Shown: positions 1 to 9,913, counted from the stretch's first letter. The stretch is DNA of 64,000 bases from Akkermansia muciniphila (GCF_018709685.1 NZ_JABDHQ010000011.1:37695-101694), one strand, 5' to 3'. The notes: a model not told the origin generated them from the letters alone. Numbers and translations: made by a program.

Positions 1-1
1 C

Positions 2-340
2 AATGACGTGGCCTCCATAGCCGGAGAAATCAAGGACCCTCCCGCAAGGCTCGCGGATCTTGTTCAGGACTGCCCCTCCCTGCATGACGTCATGGCTTCC
101 CTCGGCAGGCATTTGGACCAGGTTTTTTCAACCTTTGCCCATGGCGGCATCCCGGCCCTTCAGGACGGACTGGCGCAGGCATGGGCCGGGGAAAGGCCGG
201 TTTCCATCCTTACGGATGACGAAACCATCCGGGGAATTTTTACGGGGATTGACGATCAGGGCAATCCTGTGGTATCCCTTCCGGCCGGCTCCCTCCGGAC
301 CGTTCCGGCACACCTGATCAACAGGCTTGTTGAAGAATAA
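2..340 (+). CDS. birA: Biotin--[acetyl-CoA-carboxylase] ligase, C-terminal part (cut by window edge)
   Basis: The reading frame is open from the first bases of the window, so the true start lies upstream and the first GTG at 8 is probably internal. About 112 residues are visible. The end of the chain, with PVSILTDDETIRGIFTGID and then a short hydrophobic strand, resembles the small C-terminal SH3-like domain of BirA-type ligases (pattern G-x-x-x-GID-x-x-G). The preceding helical part fits the end of the catalytic domain. Such enzymes attach biotin to the carrier protein of acetyl-CoA carboxylase. The catalytic GRGRxG motif is outside the window, so the call rests on the C-terminal pattern alone. 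Confidence 0.55.
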   Translation, partial: NDVASIAGEIKDPPARLADLVQDCPSLHDVMASLGRHLDQVFSTFAHGGIPALQDGLAQAWAGERPVSILTDDETIRGIFTGIDDQGNPVVSLPAGSLRTVPAHLINRLVEE

Positions 341-399
341 GCCTGACCGCTCCGTTTACACGGAGTTTCTTTCTCTTTCATCCAACAAAAATCACTGAC

Positions 400-1896
400 A
401 TGAGTTACAAGGAACTAACACCAGAAGAAGCAGCAAGCCTGATTAAACACGGCCATAACATTGGCCTGAGCGGGTTCACTCCCGCAGGGACGGCCAAGGC
501 TGTGACGGCTGAATTGGCAAAAATTGCAGAGGCGGAACACGCGAAGGGGAACCCCTTCCAGGTGAGCGTTTTCACCGGAGCTTCCACGGGCGATTCCTGC
601 GACGGGGTTCTTTCCCGCGCCAAGGCTATTCGCTACCGCGCCCCCTACACCACCAACGTTGATTTCCGCAAGGCGGTGAACAATGGGGAAATCGCCTACA
701 ACGACATCCACCTGTCCCAGATGGCCCAGGAAATCCGTTACGGGTTCATGGGTAAAGTGGACATGGCCATCATCGAAGCCTGCGAGGTCACGGCCGACGG
801 TAAAATTTATCTGACGGCCGCCGGCGGGATCGCTCCCACCATTTGCCGCCTTGCCGACAAGATCGTCGTGGAATTGAACGCCGCCCACAGCAAAAACGCC
901 ATGGGACTGCATGACGTTTACGAACCCCTGGATCCCCCCAACCGCCGTGAAATCCCCATTTACAAACCCAGCGACCGCATCGGGAAACCATACATCCAGG
1001 TTGACCCGAGGAAGATCGTGGGCATCGTGGAAACCAACTGGCCGGACGAAGCCCGCTCCTTTGCCGCGGCTGACCCCCTGACCGATAAAATCGGGCAGAA
1101 CGTGGCCGACTTCCTGGCCGCCGACATGAAGCGGGGCATTATCCCCTCCACCTTCCTCCCGCTTCAGTCCGGCGTGGGCAACATCGCAAACGCCGTGCTG
1201 GGCGCCCTGGGCCGCGACAAGACGATCCCCGCCTTTGAAATGTACACGGAAGTCATCCAGAACTCCGTCATCGGCCTGATCCGGGAAGGCCGCGTGAAAT
1301 TCGGGAGCGCCTGTTCCCTGACCGTTACGAATGACTGCCTGGAAGGCATTTACAGGGATATGGACTTCTTCCGCGACAAGCTGGTGCTCCGGCCCTCGGA
1401 AATATCCAACAGCCCGGAAGTGATCCGCCGCCTTGGCGTCATCTCCATCAACACCGCCATTGAAGCCGACCTTTACGGGAACGTCAACTCCACGCACATC
1501 GGCGGCACGAAGATGATGAACGGCATCGGCGGTTCCGGCGACTTCACGCGCAACGCTTATATCTCCATCTTCACCTGCCCGTCCGTCGCCAAGGACGGCA
1601 AGATCAGCGCCATCGTCCCCATGGTCTCCCACCATGACCATACGGAACATGACGTCAACATCATCATTACCGAACAGGGCGTCGCGGACCTTCGCGGCAA
1701 GAGCCCGAAAGAACGGGCGCAGGCCATTATTGAGAACTGCGTCCATCCGGATTACAAGAACATCCTCTGGGATTACCTGAAACTGTCCGGCGGCAAGGCC
1801 CAGACTCCGCAGTCCATCCGTGCCGCCCTGGGCATGCATGCCGAGCTGGCCAGAAGCGGAGATATGAAGAATGTGGACTGGGCCCAGTACCAGTAA
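400..1896 (+). CDS. Acetyl-CoA hydrolase/transferase family: succinyl-CoA:acetate CoA-transferase
   Basis: 498 residues, the full length of the AarC/Cat1-type class I CoA-transferase family (about 500). The chain opens with the conserved helix ELTPEEAASLIKHG and GLSGFTPAG. The catalytic glutamate expected in this family is Glu284 in the EMYTEV segment, and a later Gly-rich segment (GGTKMMNGIGGSGDF) fits the CoA-binding region. The enzyme moves CoA between succinyl-CoA or another acyl-CoA and acetate in the cytoplasm. In a mucin fermenter this would link acetate and succinate/propionate formation (inference). The gene stands alone, with a strong terminator downstream. Exact acyl specificity cannot be read from sequence. 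Confidence 0.88.
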   Translation: MSYKELTPEEAASLIKHGHNIGLSGFTPAGTAKAVTAELAKIAEAEHAKGNPFQVSVFTGASTGDSCDGVLSRAKAIRYRAPYTTNVDFRKAVNNGEIAYNDIHLSQMAQEIRYGFMGKVDMAIIEACEVTADGKIYLTAAGGIAPTICRLADKIVVELNAAHSKNAMGLHDVYEPLDPPNRREIPIYKPSDRIGKPYIQVDPRKIVGIVETNWPDEARSFAAADPLTDKIGQNVADFLAADMKRGIIPSTFLPLQSGVGNIANAVLGALGRDKTIPAFEMYTEVIQNSVIGLIREGRVKFGSACSLTVTNDCLEGIYRDMDFFRDKLVLRPSEISNSPEVIRRLGVISINTAIEADLYGNVNSTHIGGTKMMNGIGGSGDFTRNAYISIFTCPSVAKDGKISAIVPMVSHHDHTEHDVNIIITEQGVADLRGKSPKERAQAIIENCVHPDYKNILWDYLKLSGGKAQTPQSIRAALGMHAELARSGDMKNVDWAQYQ

Positions 1897-1949
1897 CTCC
1901 TGCCTGCCGTCATTCGCATTGACGCTCATGACTCCACGTTAACCCTACA

Positions 1950-1984
1950 GGACCGCTCCCGCACAGGGGGCGGTCCTTTTCCTT
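1950..1984 (+). terminator. Rho-independent terminator after the CoA-transferase gene
   Basis: An 11-bp GC-rich stem, GGACCGCTCCC pairing with GGGGGCGGTCC with one G-T pair, is followed directly by TTTTCC. It lies about 50 bases after the stop codon. Confidence 0.8.
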
Positions 1985-2016
1985 TTTCCCGGCCTTCACT
2001 ATTGCCGCCCCTCCCC

Positions 2017-2715
2017 ATGAACTGGATGATTTATCCCGCAGCCAAGGCATTGATCAAAGCCTGCGCCTTCCTCTTCGGCGCGGGGTCCATCCTGACGGCG
2101 CTCATCCACATGGCCCTCCCCTTCCTGGCCGCTTATCCGGAGCAGATGCCCGGATGGCTGCGCGCGGGAACCTGGGCCGCCCTTCTCAGCATCCTTTCCC
2201 TGGCGTGCATCTCCATGTGGGGAAGCAGGGTTCTGCTGGCATCCCGCGGCAGCCACGTCACCCGCGTGCTGAGCATGCTGGCGGTTCTTCCGTCCCTGTA
2301 CGCCCTGCTCATCCCGTTCACCGGGCTGCCCGCCGCCTTCCAGTATGGGGAGATGGGAAGAACCTGGGAGATGTTCCTTCTTCTGGCCGCAGTCACCGCC
2401 TTCTTTGCCTTTCCCTATACCCGCGGTTATCCCCTACGCGCCAGAAAGAGGTTTCTGGCCTGGGCTGTCCTGGCCGCCTGCAACGGATTGCAGAGCCTGC
2501 TGTTTTTCCTGTTCCTCCTGTTATGGAACGTGCTGTCCGGCCCTTCCCCATCCGCAGCCTCCGCGCTGCCCTATGCGGCCCTCCTGCTTTCCTGCGGGCT
2601 GGATGCGGCCCTGGCCGTTTTCTCCGCCATGCTGGCCCGGTCCCTGTACCGGGACGTGGCGGGAATAGCCTCCCTGCCGGATGTGCAGAACCCGGAAATG
2701 CCCGGAAGCCGGTAA
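2017..2715 (+). CDS. Polytopic membrane protein, unknown function
   Basis: Start set at the ATG at 2017 rather than the TTG five codons upstream; it gives 232 residues. The chain has about six hydrophobic stretches (roughly residues 10-35, 48-70, 80-100, 115-135, 148-172 and 180-205) separated by short charged loops, and a hydrophilic Pro-rich tail. I do not recognise a family and see no catalytic motif. It ends 70 bases before the PL8 lyase gene on the same strand, so co-transcription is possible, but nothing ties their functions. Confidence 0.6.
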   Translation: MNWMIYPAAKALIKACAFLFGAGSILTALIHMALPFLAAYPEQMPGWLRAGTWAALLSILSLACISMWGSRVLLASRGSHVTRVLSMLAVLPSLYALLIPFTGLPAAFQYGEMGRTWEMFLLLAAVTAFFAFPYTRGYPLRARKRFLAWAVLAACNGLQSLLFFLFLLLWNVLSGPSPSAASALPYAALLLSCGLDAALAVFSAMLARSLYRDVAGIASLPDVQNPEMPGSR

Positions 2716-2785
2716 CAGGCAGGCGGGATTCCCTATTCCATGGCGGCGTTTGAAAGATGGGGAACCGGAAAGGAGTAACTTGATT

Positions 2786-5716
2786 ATGCCCTTTACCATC
2801 CACTGGACGGCGTTCCTTCTCCTGCTTGCCTGCGCCTGGGGAGGAGAGCCCTTCTCCGGTTTTGAACAGAACGCGGACGGCTGGGCCGCCTCTCCCGGCA
2901 GTTCCCTCAACCGGACGAACCGGCACTATAAGGAAGGAACACATTCCCTCCAATGGACATGGAACACGCCGGGCTCCTCCCTCTCCCATACGTTTGCCCC
3001 GTGCAAAACGGTACGGACCCGGACAGCGTCCACCCACTTCGCCTTCTGGGCGTATCTGGAACATGAGCAGGAGGAACGCCTTTACGTGGATCTTTATCAT
3101 GGGGACGCCCTCATCGCCTCCTGCTGGTTCAACATGGACTACCGGGGATGGAGGCCGCTGGGCATCAATCTGGAGCGGCTCGGCATCCCGCCGGGGACTG
3201 AATTTGACAGAGCCGTCTTCCGCCCCGCCTTCCCCTCCGGAACTCTCTGCGTGGATTCAGTCAGCCCCGCCCTCCTTTCCCGCCCGGTCCAGCCGGACGA
3301 CCAGCAGCCCTGGGCGGATCAGCCCTCACTGCTCCAGGCGTCCCCCTCCCAAACCCGGTACAGCGGGCATGACATCCGCCTCAACCGTCCCTGGCTGCCT
3401 CCCTTCCTTCCGGCGGAGCGCATCGGGGCCAAAAGCAGGGCCGACATGGAGCGGCTGGAACGCCATTTTTTTCAGGGGAGAGGCCACGGAGGCGCGAATT
3501 ACAGGTCTTTTTCCGAATTGGAACAGGATTTCAACCTGCTGGATATCCGTGAAAACGGAGATGCGGTAACGGGAAAACCGCTGGCCCTTTCCGCAGACGG
3601 GTTCCATACGGTTCCCGGTTCCGTTGACTTCAAGAAGACGTTCCTGCCCCTGTTCAGAAACCTGGCCGCCGCCGTACAGCGGGAAGAAGGGGATAACCGG
3701 CGCAAGGCGGAACAGATGTACATTCTCATGTGCCGCCATTTTCTGGACCAGGGGTTCCAGGAGGGGAACGCCAATTTCGGCTGGATCGGCAACGGGTACG
3801 ATTACCGCCATTTTTCACCGGCCGTCTTCGCCCACCGGGATTTGCTTTCCCGTGCCGGGATTCTTGACCGGATGGCCAAAAGCGTCGCCTTCCTCAATAT
3901 GGGCCATGCCATGCTGGGCGAGCATCCGTACAGCTCCTGCGACCAGTTTTACAATTATTCCTCCCATCTTCCGGCGGCCATCCTGATGATTCCGGATGAA
4001 GCGGAACGCTACCAGCGGCTCCGCGCCTACAAGCGCTATCTTGACCTCGTCATCGGAACAAACGGGCTGCCCTTCGGCAGGGACGGAACGGCCCACCACC
4101 ATACCGGGCACCATTTGTCCTACGGCGGCTACACGCCCCCCGCCCTGCTTCACACCCAGATTCTGCCCTTCCGGGATACGGAGTTCCGCATTTCCCCGGA
4201 GGCCCAGGAAAAACTGCGCGCCTATGTGCGGGCATGCGCCTTCCAGATCATGCACGGCCAGCTGGCGCCCAATCTTTACCTCCGCAGCGGAGCGCCCATG
4301 TCCCTGAGCATGGCGCCCGCCACCCTCCTGATGGCCCGGCTGGGCAGTCCGGACCAGCCCTCCTCTCCGGACCGGGAGATGGCCGGAATTTACCTGGCCG
4401 CGCTGGACCGGGAGCAGACGCCGGAGGCGAAAACGTACCGTTCCATGGGCATTGCGCCCATCCTGCCGGAAGGCCATATGAGCCTGAACCTGGCGGCGAC
4501 GGGGCTCCACCGCCGGGATGACTGGCAGGCGGCAGCCGTCGGGATGCTTCAAAAGCACAGGGGGCTGGAGATTTACGGCTGGACGGAGTCCAACAATTAC
4601 GGACGCTACAGCAGGAACGGCACCATATTCATCACCATGGGCCGGGAAACGGGCTGGCGCCGCTCCGGCTGGAACTGGAACCACTGGCCCGCCGGAACCA
4701 ATCCCGTCAGGGAGAGCCATGAGCTTTTTGAAGGATACGCCCTGTTCAGCAACCGCAGCAACATGGCCGGAGGCGTGGAAATGGACGGGAACGGCATCTG
4801 GGGGAATGATTTCAATTGCCGGGACATTGCCTTCAAAAAAAGCGCGTTCTTTTTTGATGACCTCATCACCGTCATCACCACGGATATCAGCCCGGCCCGG
4901 CCTGACGGCAAGAACATTGTCACCACCCTGTTCCAGCAATCCATGGAGGCGCGGAAAACGGAACTCCTGGTCAACGGAAAGCCGTCCGCACATTCCCGTC
5001 AGGACGGAAGCTCCCCCACCCTTTTGCGCGATTTAATGGGAAATTGCTATTATATTCATCCCGGCGCCCCGGTCATCTGCCGCATCCGGGAACAGGAGTG
5101 GACTTATTTCAATACGCAGGACCTTAAAGATCCACGGAACAATCCTTGCCTGGATATCAGGAAAAAGCGGTTCCGTGAATCCCCCCTGTCCGCGAATGCC
5201 GCGTATTACACCCCCACCCGCGGCACCTTCGCCTTGGCTTATCTGGACCACGGCACGGACCCGGCGGCGGCCTCCTGCTGCTACACCATGTGCATCTCCC
5301 CCACTCCCGCGCAGGAAAGGGAATTCGCCGCCGCCATCTCATCCAAACGGCCTCCGGTGGAAATCCTCAGGAAGGACGCCGCGGCGCATACCGTAGCGCA
5401 CCGCGCCACGGGAACCACGGGATACGTGGTTTTTGCCCCCTGTTCCGATCTTCCGGAACCGTTGAAGAGCGTGGACAGGCCCGGTTTCATCATGGTCCGC
5501 GACCTGGGGGACAGGTACCGCATTTCCGTGGCTACGGGAGACCCGGAACAGAACCGGGAGTACCATCTGGAATTCCATGACGGAACGCAGGCCACCCTTT
5601 CCCCGGATTATCCCCTTTCCGGCACGGTGGAAGCCGCAAAAAAGGGCACAGCCCCATCAGCCGGGAAAAGCACACCAGACGGAAGCAGGACACAGGCCCC
5701 CGCGGAAAATTCCTGA
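2786..5716 (+). CDS. Secreted polysaccharide lyase family 8 (chondroitin sulfate ABC lyase type)
   Basis: Start chosen at ATG 2786, preceded by AAGGAG 10 bases upstream and followed by a signal peptide (MPFTIHWTAFLLLLACAWGG). The mature chain of about 955 residues has an N-terminal beta-sandwich (roughly 20-200, beginning SGFEQNADGWAASPG), an alpha-toroid catalytic region (250-570) and C-terminal beta domains. DGTAHHHTGHHLSY at 433-446 lines up with the active site of Proteus chondroitinase ABC I, making His439 and Tyr446 the counterparts of His501/Tyr508. The segment WNWNHWPAGTNP is also typical of Bacteroides-type chondroitin lyases. It would cleave uronic-acid-containing glycosaminoglycans by beta-elimination outside the cytoplasm. 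Substrate (chondroitin, dermatan or hyaluronan) is not certain. Confidence 0.87.
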   Translation: MPFTIHWTAFLLLLACAWGGEPFSGFEQNADGWAASPGSSLNRTNRHYKEGTHSLQWTWNTPGSSLSHTFAPCKTVRTRTASTHFAFWAYLEHEQEERLYVDLYHGDALIASCWFNMDYRGWRPLGINLERLGIPPGTEFDRAVFRPAFPSGTLCVDSVSPALLSRPVQPDDQQPWADQPSLLQASPSQTRYSGHDIRLNRPWLPPFLPAERIGAKSRADMERLERHFFQGRGHGGANYRSFSELEQDFNLLDIRENGDAVTGKPLALSADGFHTVPGSVDFKKTFLPLFRNLAAAVQREEGDNRRKAEQMYILMCRHFLDQGFQEGNANFGWIGNGYDYRHFSPAVFAHRDLLSRAGILDRMAKSVAFLNMGHAMLGEHPYSSCDQFYNYSSHLPAAILMIPDEAERYQRLRAYKRYLDLVIGTNGLPFGRDGTAHHHTGHHLSYGGYTPPALLHTQILPFRDTEFRISPEAQEKLRAYVRACAFQIMHGQLAPNLYLRSGAPMSLSMAPATLLMARLGSPDQPSSPDREMAGIYLAALDREQTPEAKTYRSMGIAPILPEGHMSLNLAATGLHRRDDWQAAAVGMLQKHRGLEIYGWTESNNYGRYSRNGTIFITMGRETGWRRSGWNWNHWPAGTNPVRESHELFEGYALFSNRSNMAGGVEMDGNGIWGNDFNCRDIAFKKSAFFFDDLITVITTDISPARPDGKNIVTTLFQQSMEARKTELLVNGKPSAHSRQDGSSPTLLRDLMGNCYYIHPGAPVICRIREQEWTYFNTQDLKDPRNNPCLDIRKKRFRESPLSANAAYYTPTRGTFALAYLDHGTDPAAASCCYTMCISPTPAQEREFAAAISSKRPPVEILRKDAAAHTVAHRATGTTGYVVFAPCSDLPEPLKSVDRPGFIMVRDLGDRYRISVATGDPEQNREYHLEFHDGTQATLSPDYPLSGTVEAAKKGTAPSAGKSTPDGSRTQAPAENS

Positions 5717-5731
5717 AAGAAGGGGGATGCC

Positions 5732-6595
5732 CTATTTCACCAGTTCATCCAGATAACAGCCGTAGCCGTTATTTTTCATGGCTCCCGCCTGGTCCTGAAG
5801 CGTCTCCCGGGAAATCCACCCGTTGTTAAAGGCAATCTCCTCCAGGCAGGCCACTTTGAAGCCCTGGTGGTGCTCCAGGGTGCGGACAAACATGGAGGCC
5901 TCCAGCAGGGTGTCATGCGTGCCGGTGTCCAGCCACGTGTAGCCGCGCGCCAGCTTTTCCACATTCAGAAGGCCCATTTTCAGGTATTCCTGGTTCACGG
6001 ACGTGATTTCCAGTTCCCCCCGGGGGGACTTGGGAATCCTTTTGGCGATCTCCACCACCTGGTTGTCGTAAAAATACAGGCCCGTCACCGCCATGTCGGA
6101 CTTGGGCTTGAGCGGCTTTTCCTCAATGGAGACGGCCTTCCCCTCTTCATTGAATTCCACCACGCCGAAACGGTGCGGGTCGTGCACCTGGTAGCCGAAG
6201 ATGGTCGCCCCGCACGTCAGTTCCGCGGCGCGGCGCAGCTTTTCCGTCAGGCCGCGCCCGTAAAAAATATTGTCCCCCAGCACCAGGGCCACCGTGTCCT
6301 TTCCGATGAATTCCTCACCAATGATGAAGGCCTGCGCCAGCCCCTCCGGCCTGGGCTGTTCCCGGTATTCAAAGGAGACGCCGAACCTGCTGCCGTCCCC
6401 CAGCAGGTCCCGGTACAGGGGCAGGTCCCGCGGGGTGGAGATGATGAGTATCTCCCGGATTCCGGCCAGCATCAGCACGGAAATGGGATAATACACCATC
6501 GGCTTGTCGTAAATGGGCAGCAGTTGCTTGCTGACGGAAAGCGTGACGGGATGCAGGCGCGTGCCGCTTCCCCCTGCCAGAACAATACCTTTCAT
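5732..6595 (-). CDS. rfbA: Glucose-1-phosphate thymidylyltransferase
   Basis: 287 residues, the standard RmlA length. The N-terminal nucleotidyltransferase signature [13 protein letters not shown] is followed by [12 protein letters not shown], and the sugar-phosphate site VLGDNIFYG is intact. It forms dTDP-glucose from glucose-1-phosphate and dTTP, the first step of dTDP-rhamnose synthesis for cell-surface polysaccharide. It lies 9 bases downstream of rfbB on the same strand, so the two form an operon in the order rfbB-rfbA. rfbC and rfbD are not in the window. Confidence 0.95.
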   Translation of the reverse strand: MKGIVLAGGSGTRLHPVTLSVSKQLLPIYDKPMVYYPISVLMLAGIREILIISTPRDLPLYRDLLGDGSRFGVSFEYREQPRPEGLAQAFIIGEEFIGKDTVALVLGDNIFYGRGLTEKLRRAAELTCGATIFGYQVHDPHRFGVVEFNEEGKAVSIEEKPLKPKSDMAVTGLYFYDNQVVEIAKRIPKSPRGELEITSVNQEYLKMGLLNVEKLARGYTWLDTGTHDTLLEASMFVRTLEHHQGFKVACLEEIAFNNGWISRETLQDQAGAMKNNGYGCYLDELVK

Positions 6596-6604
6596 CCTGA
6601 TCTC

Positions 6605-7657
6605 CTAGCTGTTGGTTCCCAAACGTTCCAGGCGGTATTCCCCGGAGAGGATGCCCCTCCACCAGTCTTCATGGTCCAGATACCACTGAATGGTCTTCCT
6701 GAATCCGGAGGAATGGTCCTGGCGAGGGCTCCAGCCCAGCTCCTTCCGGATTTTGGACGCGTCAATCGCATAGCGCAGGTCATGGCCCGGCCTGTCCTGC
6801 ACAAAGGTGATCTGCTCCCGGTAGCTGCGGCCGTCCGCGCGGGGCCTCAATTCATCCAGATGGGAGCACAGCAGCTCCACCAGTTCCAGGTTCGTCTTTT
6901 CGTTATTGCCGCCTATGTTGTACGTTTCTCCGGGTTTTCCGGCGGAAACGACAGTAAGCAGGGCTTCGCAGTGGTCCCCCACGTACAGCCAGTCCCTCAC
7001 GTTTTCCCCCTTGCCGTACACGGGGATGGGCTCCCCGGCAAGCGCTTTCAGGATAACCACGGGAATCAGCTTCTCCGGGAACTGGCAGGGGCCGTAATTG
7101 TTGGAACAGTTGGTAATCAAAATGGGGAGCCCGTACGTATCATGCCACGCGCGCACCAGGTGGTCGCTGGAGGCCTTGCTGGCGGAATACGGGGAATGGG
7201 GGCGGTATGGCGTGGATTCCGTGAACAGGCCGTCCTCCCCCAGGGAACCGTACACCTCGTCCGTGGAAATGTGGTGGAAGCGGAAGGCCGCCTTTTTCTC
7301 CCCCTCCAGGGAGCGGTAATATTCCAGGGCGGCCTGAAGCATGGAAAAGGTGCCCATCACGTTGGTCGTCATGAAGTCCCCGGGATCGTCAATGGACCGG
7401 TCCACGTGGGATTCCGCCGCCAGGTGCATCACCCAGTCCGGCCCATACTCCCGCAGGGTGCGCCGCATCAGTTCCGCATCCCGCACGTCGGCCTGAAGAA
7501 AACGGTAAGCCGGAGAAGCCGCCGCATCATCCAGGGAACGGATGTTGCCCGCATAGGTCAGGGCGTCAATGTTCAGGACTTCATGGCCGCGCTCCAGCAG
7601 CAGCCTGACCAGATTGGAGCCGATGAAGCCGGCTCCGCCCGTAACGATAACTTTCAT
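6605..7657 (-). CDS. rfbB: dTDP-glucose 4,6-dehydratase
   Basis: Start set at the ATG beginning [15 protein letters not shown], 31 codons inside the longest open frame, since the Rossmann glycine motif sits at residue 7 in homologues. 350 residues, usual for RmlB. Visible features are GGAGFIGS (NAD+ binding), [18 protein letters not shown] with the catalytic Asp-Glu pair, and [12 protein letters not shown] with the catalytic Tyr-x-x-x-Lys. It converts dTDP-glucose to dTDP-4-keto-6-deoxyglucose. First gene of a two-gene operon with rfbA. Confidence 0.95.
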   Translation of the reverse strand: MKVIVTGGAGFIGSNLVRLLLERGHEVLNIDALTYAGNIRSLDDAAASPAYRFLQADVRDAELMRRTLREYGPDWVMHLAAESHVDRSIDDPGDFMTTNVMGTFSMLQAALEYYRSLEGEKKAAFRFHHISTDEVYGSLGEDGLFTESTPYRPHSPYSASKASSDHLVRAWHDTYGLPILITNCSNNYGPCQFPEKLIPVVILKALAGEPIPVYGKGENVRDWLYVGDHCEALLTVVSAGKPGETYNIGGNNEKTNLELVELLCSHLDELRPRADGRSYREQITFVQDRPGHDLRYAIDASKIRKELGWSPRQDHSSGFRKTIQWYLDHEDWWRGILSGEYRLERLGTNS

Positions 7658-7722
7658 AACTCTGTTTTCAGGGAAAGATGCGGTGCCATCATACAGCAGC
7701 GGCCTGGTTTTACAAAACAAAT

Positions 7723-7756
7723 CCGCCCATGCCGCCGGAACGGGGGGCATGGGCGG
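7723..7756 (-). terminator. Terminator downstream of pfkA
   Basis: An 11-bp perfect stem, CCGCCCATGCC with GGCATGGGCGG, stands between pfkA and rfbB. Read on the minus strand it is followed by ATTTGTTTTG, a T-rich tail, so it should end pfkA transcription before rfbB. Confidence 0.7.
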
Positions 7757-7787
7757 AAAAAAGCGGCGCTCATTACCGCGGAACCGG

Positions 7788-8750
7788 CTAGCAGCTCAGT
7801 TCACGGCAGAGGTTGATGATGTCCGGATTTACGGAATACTGCTGCCCGGCCACGGCATCCAGGGAGGCATAGCCGTACTGGCCGTCCTGGTATACCATGA
7901 TCTGGTTGATGTCTCCGTTATTCAGGGCTTCCACGGCGCGCGTGGCAAAGCGGGTACCCATCAGGCGGTCACGGGCGGTGGGCGAGCCGCCGCGCTGCAC
8001 ATGGCCAAGCACGGTCAGGCGGGTGTCCATTCCGGCGCGTTCCGTCAGCCAGCGGGTGAGGTACTGGGCCACGCGGGTGCCTTCCGCCACCACGGCGATG
8101 ATGCAGCTTCCTTCTTCATTGATGACGGGCTGGAGGCGCTTGTAAATGGATTCCAGGTCGTAAGGGATTTCAGGGACAATGCAGATGTCCGCCGCGCTGC
8201 AAAGAGCGGTGGTCATGGCGAGGTAGCCGCAGTCGCGGCCCATGGTTTCCACCACAAAAGCGCGGTGATGGGAGCGGGCCGTGTCGCGGACGGAGTCAAT
8301 GCAGTCCAGAATCACGTTCTGGGCCGTGTCCACGCCCAGGCAGTAGTCCGTTCCGGCGATGTCGTTGTCAATCGTGGCCGGAATGCCGGCGAAGGGAACT
8401 TCAAAATCGTTGAAAAAGTCATTCAGGGCGCGGAAGGAGCCGTCGCCGCCCATGATGATGAGCTTGTCAATGTCGCGGGCCTTCAGGTGTTCGTAGGCCT
8501 GCTTGCGGAATTCGTAGTCAAAGAAACGCTTGGACCTGGAGGAGCGGAGGAGAGTCCCGCCCCTGTAGATCATGTCGCTGGTCAGTTCCCGGGTGGCTTC
8601 CTTGATTTTTCCATCGATCAGGCCTTCCAGGCCGTCATAGACAACGTAGGGGTTCATTCCAAGCTGGCGGGCATGATCCACAGCCGCCCTGATCGCCGGA
8701 TTCATTCCGGCGGCGTCACCGCCTGATGTCATAATGGCTATTCCACTCAT
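7788..8750 (-). CDS. pfkA: 6-phosphofructokinase
   Basis: 320 residues, the size of bacterial PfkA. Motifs: [14 protein letters not shown] at the N-terminus, GGDGSF (Gly at the position equivalent to Gly104 of E. coli, favouring ATP over PPi), [10 protein letters not shown] containing the catalytic Asp, [10 protein letters not shown], and HVQRGGSP near the fructose-6-phosphate site. The residue just before TIDND is Ala, where classical ATP enzymes have Gly and PPi-dependent ones have Lys. This leaves ATP dependence likely but not proven. It catalyses the committed step of glycolysis and is transcribed alone, divergently from the uracil glycosylase gene. Confidence 0.93.
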   Translation of the reverse strand: MSGIAIMTSGGDAAGMNPAIRAAVDHARQLGMNPYVVYDGLEGLIDGKIKEATRELTSDMIYRGGTLLRSSRSKRFFDYEFRKQAYEHLKARDIDKLIIMGGDGSFRALNDFFNDFEVPFAGIPATIDNDIAGTDYCLGVDTAQNVILDCIDSVRDTARSHHRAFVVETMGRDCGYLAMTTALCSAADICIVPEIPYDLESIYKRLQPVINEEGSCIIAVVAEGTRVAQYLTRWLTERAGMDTRLTVLGHVQRGGSPTARDRLMGTRFATRAVEALNNGDINQIMVYQDGQYGYASLDAVAGQQYSVNPDIINLCRELSC

Positions 8751-8860
8751 AAGTAATAAGGTTAACTTGTCCGGGGCGGAATGGTACCGAGCCGGGCAAA
8801 TAATGCAAGCGCGGAGTTTTTACTGGCGCAATAAACGGCAACGCCCCATGATAGAGGGGC

Positions 8861-9592
8861 ATGAAGGACACCGCAGCAGCCATTCTGAACGCCACGGCCG
8901 CCCTCCGGGACGGCACTGCCCGGCTCCGGTTCGGAGACCCGGTCCACTTTACCTACAACCCGCTCACCTATGCGTGGGCGCCGCATGAACAATACGTGCG
9001 CACCTACGGAAACGGGGAAAAGAGCCACTTCTTCCTGGGCATGAACCCCGGCCCCTTCGGCATGGCCCAGACGGGCGTTCCCTTCGGAGAAGTGGATGCG
9101 GTCGTCAACTGGCTGCACATCCGGGGGGAAGTCGGCAGGCCGGAGCATACCCACCCCAAACGCCCGGTGGAAGGCTTCAACTGCCCCCGGTCGGAAGTCA
9201 GCGGACGGCGGCTGTGGGGGCTTTTTGCGGAAACCTTCGGCACCGCGGAAAACTTTTTCCGGCACAACTACGTCGCCAACTATTGCCCGCTGATCTGGAT
9301 GGGCGCCACCGGAGCCAACATCACGCCGGACAAATTGCCCGCGGAACAGCGCGCCGCCGTGGACGAGGTATGCATGGAGCACCTGGTTTCCCTCATCACC
9401 ATCCTGAACCCGCACACCCTGGTGGGCGTGGGGGCGTACGCCACGCAGAAGCTGCGGGACGCCGCCGCACGGCTCCCCGGAAAAAGCTTCACCATCGGCA
9501 CCCTGCTCCACCCCAGCCCCGCCAGCCCCATCGCCAACAAGCTCTGGCCGGAACGCCCCATCCAGCAGCTTAAGGAGCTGGGCATTTTATAG
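8861..9592 (+). CDS. SMUG1-type single-strand-selective uracil-DNA glycosylase
   Basis: 243 residues. Both SMUG1 active-site motifs are present: GMNPGPFGMAQTGVPFG near residue 60, and HPSPASPIANKLW near residue 217 with the catalytic His. FNCPRSEVSG also matches the family. The enzyme excises uracil or 5-hydroxymethyluracil from DNA to start base excision repair. SMUG1 is common in animals and scattered in bacteria. GAGGGG sits just upstream of the ATG. Single-gene unit, followed by a hairpin terminator. Confidence 0.9.
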   Translation: MKDTAAAILNATAALRDGTARLRFGDPVHFTYNPLTYAWAPHEQYVRTYGNGEKSHFFLGMNPGPFGMAQTGVPFGEVDAVVNWLHIRGEVGRPEHTHPKRPVEGFNCPRSEVSGRRLWGLFAETFGTAENFFRHNYVANYCPLIWMGATGANITPDKLPAEQRAAVDEVCMEHLVSLITILNPHTLVGVGAYATQKLRDAAARLPGKSFTIGTLLHPSPASPIANKLWPERPIQQLKELGIL

Positions 9593-9842
9593 AGAGTGGA
9601 GAGTTTAGAGCGGAGAGTGGAGCGGAGACGCACCGCTCTCCATTTCCTCAGGGGGCCGTTCCGAACAAGAGCCGGAACGGCCCTGTTGCGTTGATGAAGG
9701 GGTCTCTCCCGAAGAAGGAAGACGGAATAGACCAAGTGGACTCCATGGACAAAAGAGAAGAGAAAAGGTGTTCATTTTGTCCATCAAGTCCATTCTGTCA
9801 ACTATTTCCCCGGCTCCACTCTCCACTCTCCACTCTCCCGCC
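9593..9842. repeat. Intergenic nested inverted-repeat element
   Basis: Most of the 321-base gap between the uracil glycosylase gene and gatB. The outer arms carry GGAGAGTGGAG-type sequence (9596-9633) and its complement as a heptamer repeat, ACTCTCC x3 (9815-9839). Inside lie a terminator hairpin (9653-9683) and a second dyad, GAC-GAAT-GAC plus ATGGACAAAA (9721-9755), pairing with TTTTGTCCAT and ATTCTGTC (9776-9797). No convincing coding frame. The same heptamer recurs at 24053-24074. Confidence 0.6.
9653..9683 (+). terminator. Terminator after the SMUG1-type gene
   Basis: An 11-bp perfect stem, GGGCCGTTCCG with CGGAACGGCCC, has a 9-base loop and lies 60 bases after the stop. The following TGTTGCGTTG is only weakly T-rich. 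Confidence 0.55.
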
Positions 9843-9913
9843 CAGGCCTTTTTACTGGACAGGAAGAAGAGGGTTCCGTACAGTTCCCGCGATATTCAAG
9901 CGTTCCGAATTTT

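Noticed and set aside
415..1929. 504-codon minus-strand frame
   Set aside because: Antisense to the CoA-transferase, which has clear family motifs.
5867..7816. 649-codon plus-strand frame
   Set aside because: Antisense to rfbA and rfbB, both of which have intact catalytic motifs.
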